From: Vibrio campbellii CAIM 519 = NBRC 15631 = ATCC 25920
Lineage (GTDB): Bacteria; Pseudomonadota; Gammaproteobacteria; Enterobacterales; Vibrionaceae
NCBI RefSeq assembly: GCF_002163755.1
Contig: NZ_CP015863.1
Span: forward strand, 186,001-250,000
Direction: 5' to 3'
DNA: 64,000 bases
A program made the translations under genes and the position numbers. Positions 62,078 through 64,000 of the stretch are shown here, piece after piece. Positions within the stretch are counted from its first letter, which is position 1. Each line of letters opens with the position of its first letter. Under the pieces are notes generated by a model. That model did no database searches. It had not been told where the DNA came from and was given only the letters and a program-made list of their open reading frames with translations.

Positions 62078-63080
62078 TCGTCAACGTGGGGTCGCGCTCC
62101 TTATCGTGCTGATGTTACTTGCCATCATGACCACGATAGCCGCAAGCATGTCAGAGCGATTGTTTCTGCAGTTTCAGCGTGGTTCGAATCAAATTAATTA
62201 CCAACAAGCTTACTGGTATAGCTTGGGGGTAGAAGCGTTGGCTGAGATTGGTATCGAACAGAGCTATGAAGACGACGATAACATCAACTTAAGTCAGCCT
62301 TGGGCGATAAAAGAGCAGGTCTACCCGTTGGATTATGGTCAAGCCGCTGGTCGCATCATCGATAAACAAGCCTGCTTCAATTTGAACGTGTTAGCGAGTG
62401 TACAACCCTCCGGGGATTCAACAAATCGTCCATACTTAGTACAAGTCTTCCAACGATTGATGGAAGAGAAAGACGTTGAACCTTATCAAGCTGAAGTGAT
62501 TGCAGACTCGACTTGGGAATATGTCGATAGTGACAGCACGGTACGTTCTACGGCTGGTGTTGAAGACAGCACTTATGAAGCAATGAAACCACAATACTTA
62601 CCACCAAATGGTTGGATGGCCGATGCGAGTGAGTTACGTGCGGTTTACCAAGTAAGTGGCGATATCTACCAGAAGATAGCCCCAATGGTTTGTGCGCTCC
62701 CTAGCGATGACTGGCGCTTGAACATCAATACCATTGAAGTCGAACAAGCGCCTATTTTGGTGGCAATGTTCACGCCGGGCCTTAGCAGCAGCGATGCGGT
62801 GCAACTGATAGAAAAGCGTCCTTTTGATGGTTGGGACAGCGTAGATGAATTTTTGTCTGAGTCAGAATTAGCTGGCTTAAGCGATGACGTAAAGAAAAAT
62901 GCCAAAGGTTACTTAGGAGTCGACAGCGCTTTCTTTGAGCTGGATGTTCAAGTACTGGTGGATGAATCCCGAGTACGCCTCCGTAGCCTTTTACAAAGTA
63001 CAGATAGAGAAACGGTGACTGTCGTTCGCCGTCGTTTTGGAGGAATCAGTGAGCGAGTTTCTGACCGTTCGGCTGAGTAG
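62070..63080 (+). CDS. gspK: Type II secretion minor pseudopilin GspK
   Basis: The start MASRQRGVALLIVLM lies in the last codons of gspJ and gives 336 residues. Prepilin motif RG/VALLIVLMLLAIMTTIA without the usual Glu5, as in other GspK proteins. The large globular domain has ACFNLNVLASV (typical FNLN) and DGWDSVDEFLSESELAGL. It caps the pseudopilus tip. Confidence 0.95.
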   Translation: MASRQRGVALLIVLMLLAIMTTIAASMSERLFLQFQRGSNQINYQQAYWYSLGVEALAEIGIEQSYEDDDNINLSQPWAIKEQVYPLDYGQAAGRIIDKQACFNLNVLASVQPSGDSTNRPYLVQVFQRLMEEKDVEPYQAEVIADSTWEYVDSDSTVRSTAGVEDSTYEAMKPQYLPPNGWMADASELRAVYQVSGDIYQKIAPMVCALPSDDWRLNINTIEVEQAPILVAMFTPGLSSSDAVQLIEKRPFDGWDSVDEFLSESELAGLSDDVKKNAKGYLGVDSAFFELDVQVLVDESRVRLRSLLQSTDRETVTVVRRRFGGISERVSDRSAE

Positions 63081-64000
63081 CGAACAACAAAGTACCATTC
63101 CATGGTTGGTATGGTCGACACAACAGCAAGAAGTGATTGCTAGTGGTGAGCTTGCCGGATGGGAACATCTGGACGAACTGATTGCTTACGCCGATCAGCG
63201 ACAAATTGTGGCGCTACTGGCGAGTAATGATGTTGTGTTAACAAAAGTGGATATTCCGCCAGGTGCTGCGCGTCAGTTTGACAGCATGCTGCCTTATTTG
63301 GTGGAAGATGAAGTCGCGCAAGACGTGGACAACCTGCATTTCACAGTATTAGACAAGCAAGCGGAAGCAGCACAAGTGTGTGCTGTCGAGCGTGCTTGGA
63401 TTCAAACCATTTTGCAGCGTTTCTCCAGCCAAGGCCTTGTTATCAAGCGTATGCTGCCTGATGTTCTGGCGATGCCTGTTGATGAAGAAAGCAGTTCTGC
63501 GGTCCAATTGGGTGAGCAATGGCTGATTCGTCATTCTCAAACTCAAGGTGCGGTTGTCGATGCGTCTTGGCTTGACCTGTACTTATCCTCTTACTTACAA
63601 AGTCATGAAGGCTGGAAGCTCGATTGCTACAGTTCTGTGCCTGAGTCTGCAGTGTCAGATATCTGGGTCGCCAAGCCAGAAGAAATGGCGATGGCTCTTC
63701 TGGCGAAAGGAACGACAGAAAGTAAGGTCAACCTACTGACTGGTTCTTTCAAGCCAAAATCCTCTTGGGGTAAGTACGTTAAGGTTTGGCAAAAGGCCGC
63801 GATTGCTGCGGGTGTATTACTTGTCGTGTTGGTTGGTCAGCAGTTGTTGATGGTGCATAAGTACGAAGCACAGGCCCAAGCGTATCGTGAAGAGAGTGAA
63901 CGTATCTTCCGCCAAGTTTTCCCGAATAAAAAACGCATTCCTACCGTTAGTTACTTGAAGCGTCAGATGACCGATGAAGAGCGTCGTCTGTCTGGTGGTT
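63049..64000 (+). CDS. gspL: Type II secretion protein GspL, partial (runs off right edge)
   Basis: GTG at 63049 with GGAGGAATCA upstream, overlapping gspK by 32 bases and open to the window end (317 codons). The actin-like cytoplasmic domain (~1-235; SEFLTVRLSSEQQSTIPWLV, DSMLPYLVEDEVAQDVDNLH) binds GspE. The membrane helix is near 250-270 (AAIAAGVLLVVLVGQQLL). The periplasmic ferredoxin-like domain is just starting. gspM is expected next. Confidence 0.95.
   Translation, partial: MSEFLTVRLSSEQQSTIPWLVWSTQQQEVIASGELAGWEHLDELIAYADQRQIVALLASNDVVLTKVDIPPGAARQFDSMLPYLVEDEVAQDVDNLHFTVLDKQAEAAQVCAVERAWIQTILQRFSSQGLVIKRMLPDVLAMPVDEESSSAVQLGEQWLIRHSQTQGAVVDASWLDLYLSSYLQSHEGWKLDCYSSVPESAVSDIWVAKPEEMAMALLAKGTTESKVNLLTGSFKPKSSWGKYVKVWQKAAIAAGVLLVVLVGQQLLMVHKYEAQAQAYREESERIFRQVFPNKKRIPTVSYLKRQMTDEERRLSGG

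Overview
The window is chromosomal DNA of a Vibrio, most likely from the Harveyi clade. This rests on the protein sequences and on gene order: rmuC-ubiE-ubiJ-ubiB-tatABC, hemB, polA-spf-engB, yihI-hemN, glnG-glnL, glnA-typA, yihY-dtd-yiiD, hslR-hslO-pckA and gspC-L. It also rests on three small RNAs recognised by sequence (RyhB, Spot 42 and a CsrB/CsrC-type RNA). The genus call is firm; the species is not resolved.

Bases 1 to about 7780 are accessory DNA, visibly richer in A+T than the rest. The left part (1-4057) holds a compact cluster that I cannot match to a described system. A 17-codon peptide gene with a perfect Shine-Dalgarno is followed by a terminator-like hairpin. Then come a fused protein (a winged-helix, RiPP-recognition-like N-terminus plus a haem-oxygenase-like di-iron oxidase domain), a DUF925-type nucleotidyltransferase and an endonuclease/exonuclease/phosphatase-family enzyme. 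A second, unrelated nucleotidyltransferase (NTP_transf_5 type) is transcribed divergently off the left edge, and a near-perfect palindrome lies between the two units. The layout resembles a ribosomal-peptide modification locus, by analogy to mccA-hairpin-mccB. This is the best candidate for an undescribed system here.

Bases 4194-7780 are a graveyard of mobile DNA. It contains an IS1-type transposase remnant, an Mrr-like restriction nuclease lacking its N-terminus, the last ~60 codons of an HI0933-type flavoprotein, and a ~2-kb segment bounded by 26-bp imperfect inverted repeats. That segment holds an IS3-type transposase remnant and no intact transposase.

Bases 7787-14302 (all minus strand) carry a four-gene unit: an AcfC-like binding protein, a Yx(FWY)xxD-repeat secreted protein, an ECF sigma factor and its anti-sigma factor. 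A PAS-PAS-GGDEF-EAL protein and a DMT transporter follow.

From 14472 onward the window is core genome. Ubiquinone synthesis (ubiE, ubiJ, ubiB) leads into the twin-arginine translocase (tatABC), then two tandem tiny Cys/His proteins, a TatD nuclease, hemB and an acetyltransferase. ryhB with an overlapping Fur box lies before polA, and spf follows polA. Next come engB, cytochrome c4, the CsrB-type RNA, yihI, hemN, add, a dCache-HAMP-GGDEF-EAL protein, and the nitrogen regulators glnG/glnL with glnA. NtrC sites lie upstream of both glnL and glnA, and a sigma-54 promoter upstream of glnA. After typA come yihY, dtd, a yiiD-like gene, an AsmA-family gene, pckA and the Hsp33/Hsp15 pair. The type II secretion operon (gspC to a partial gspL) runs off the right edge.
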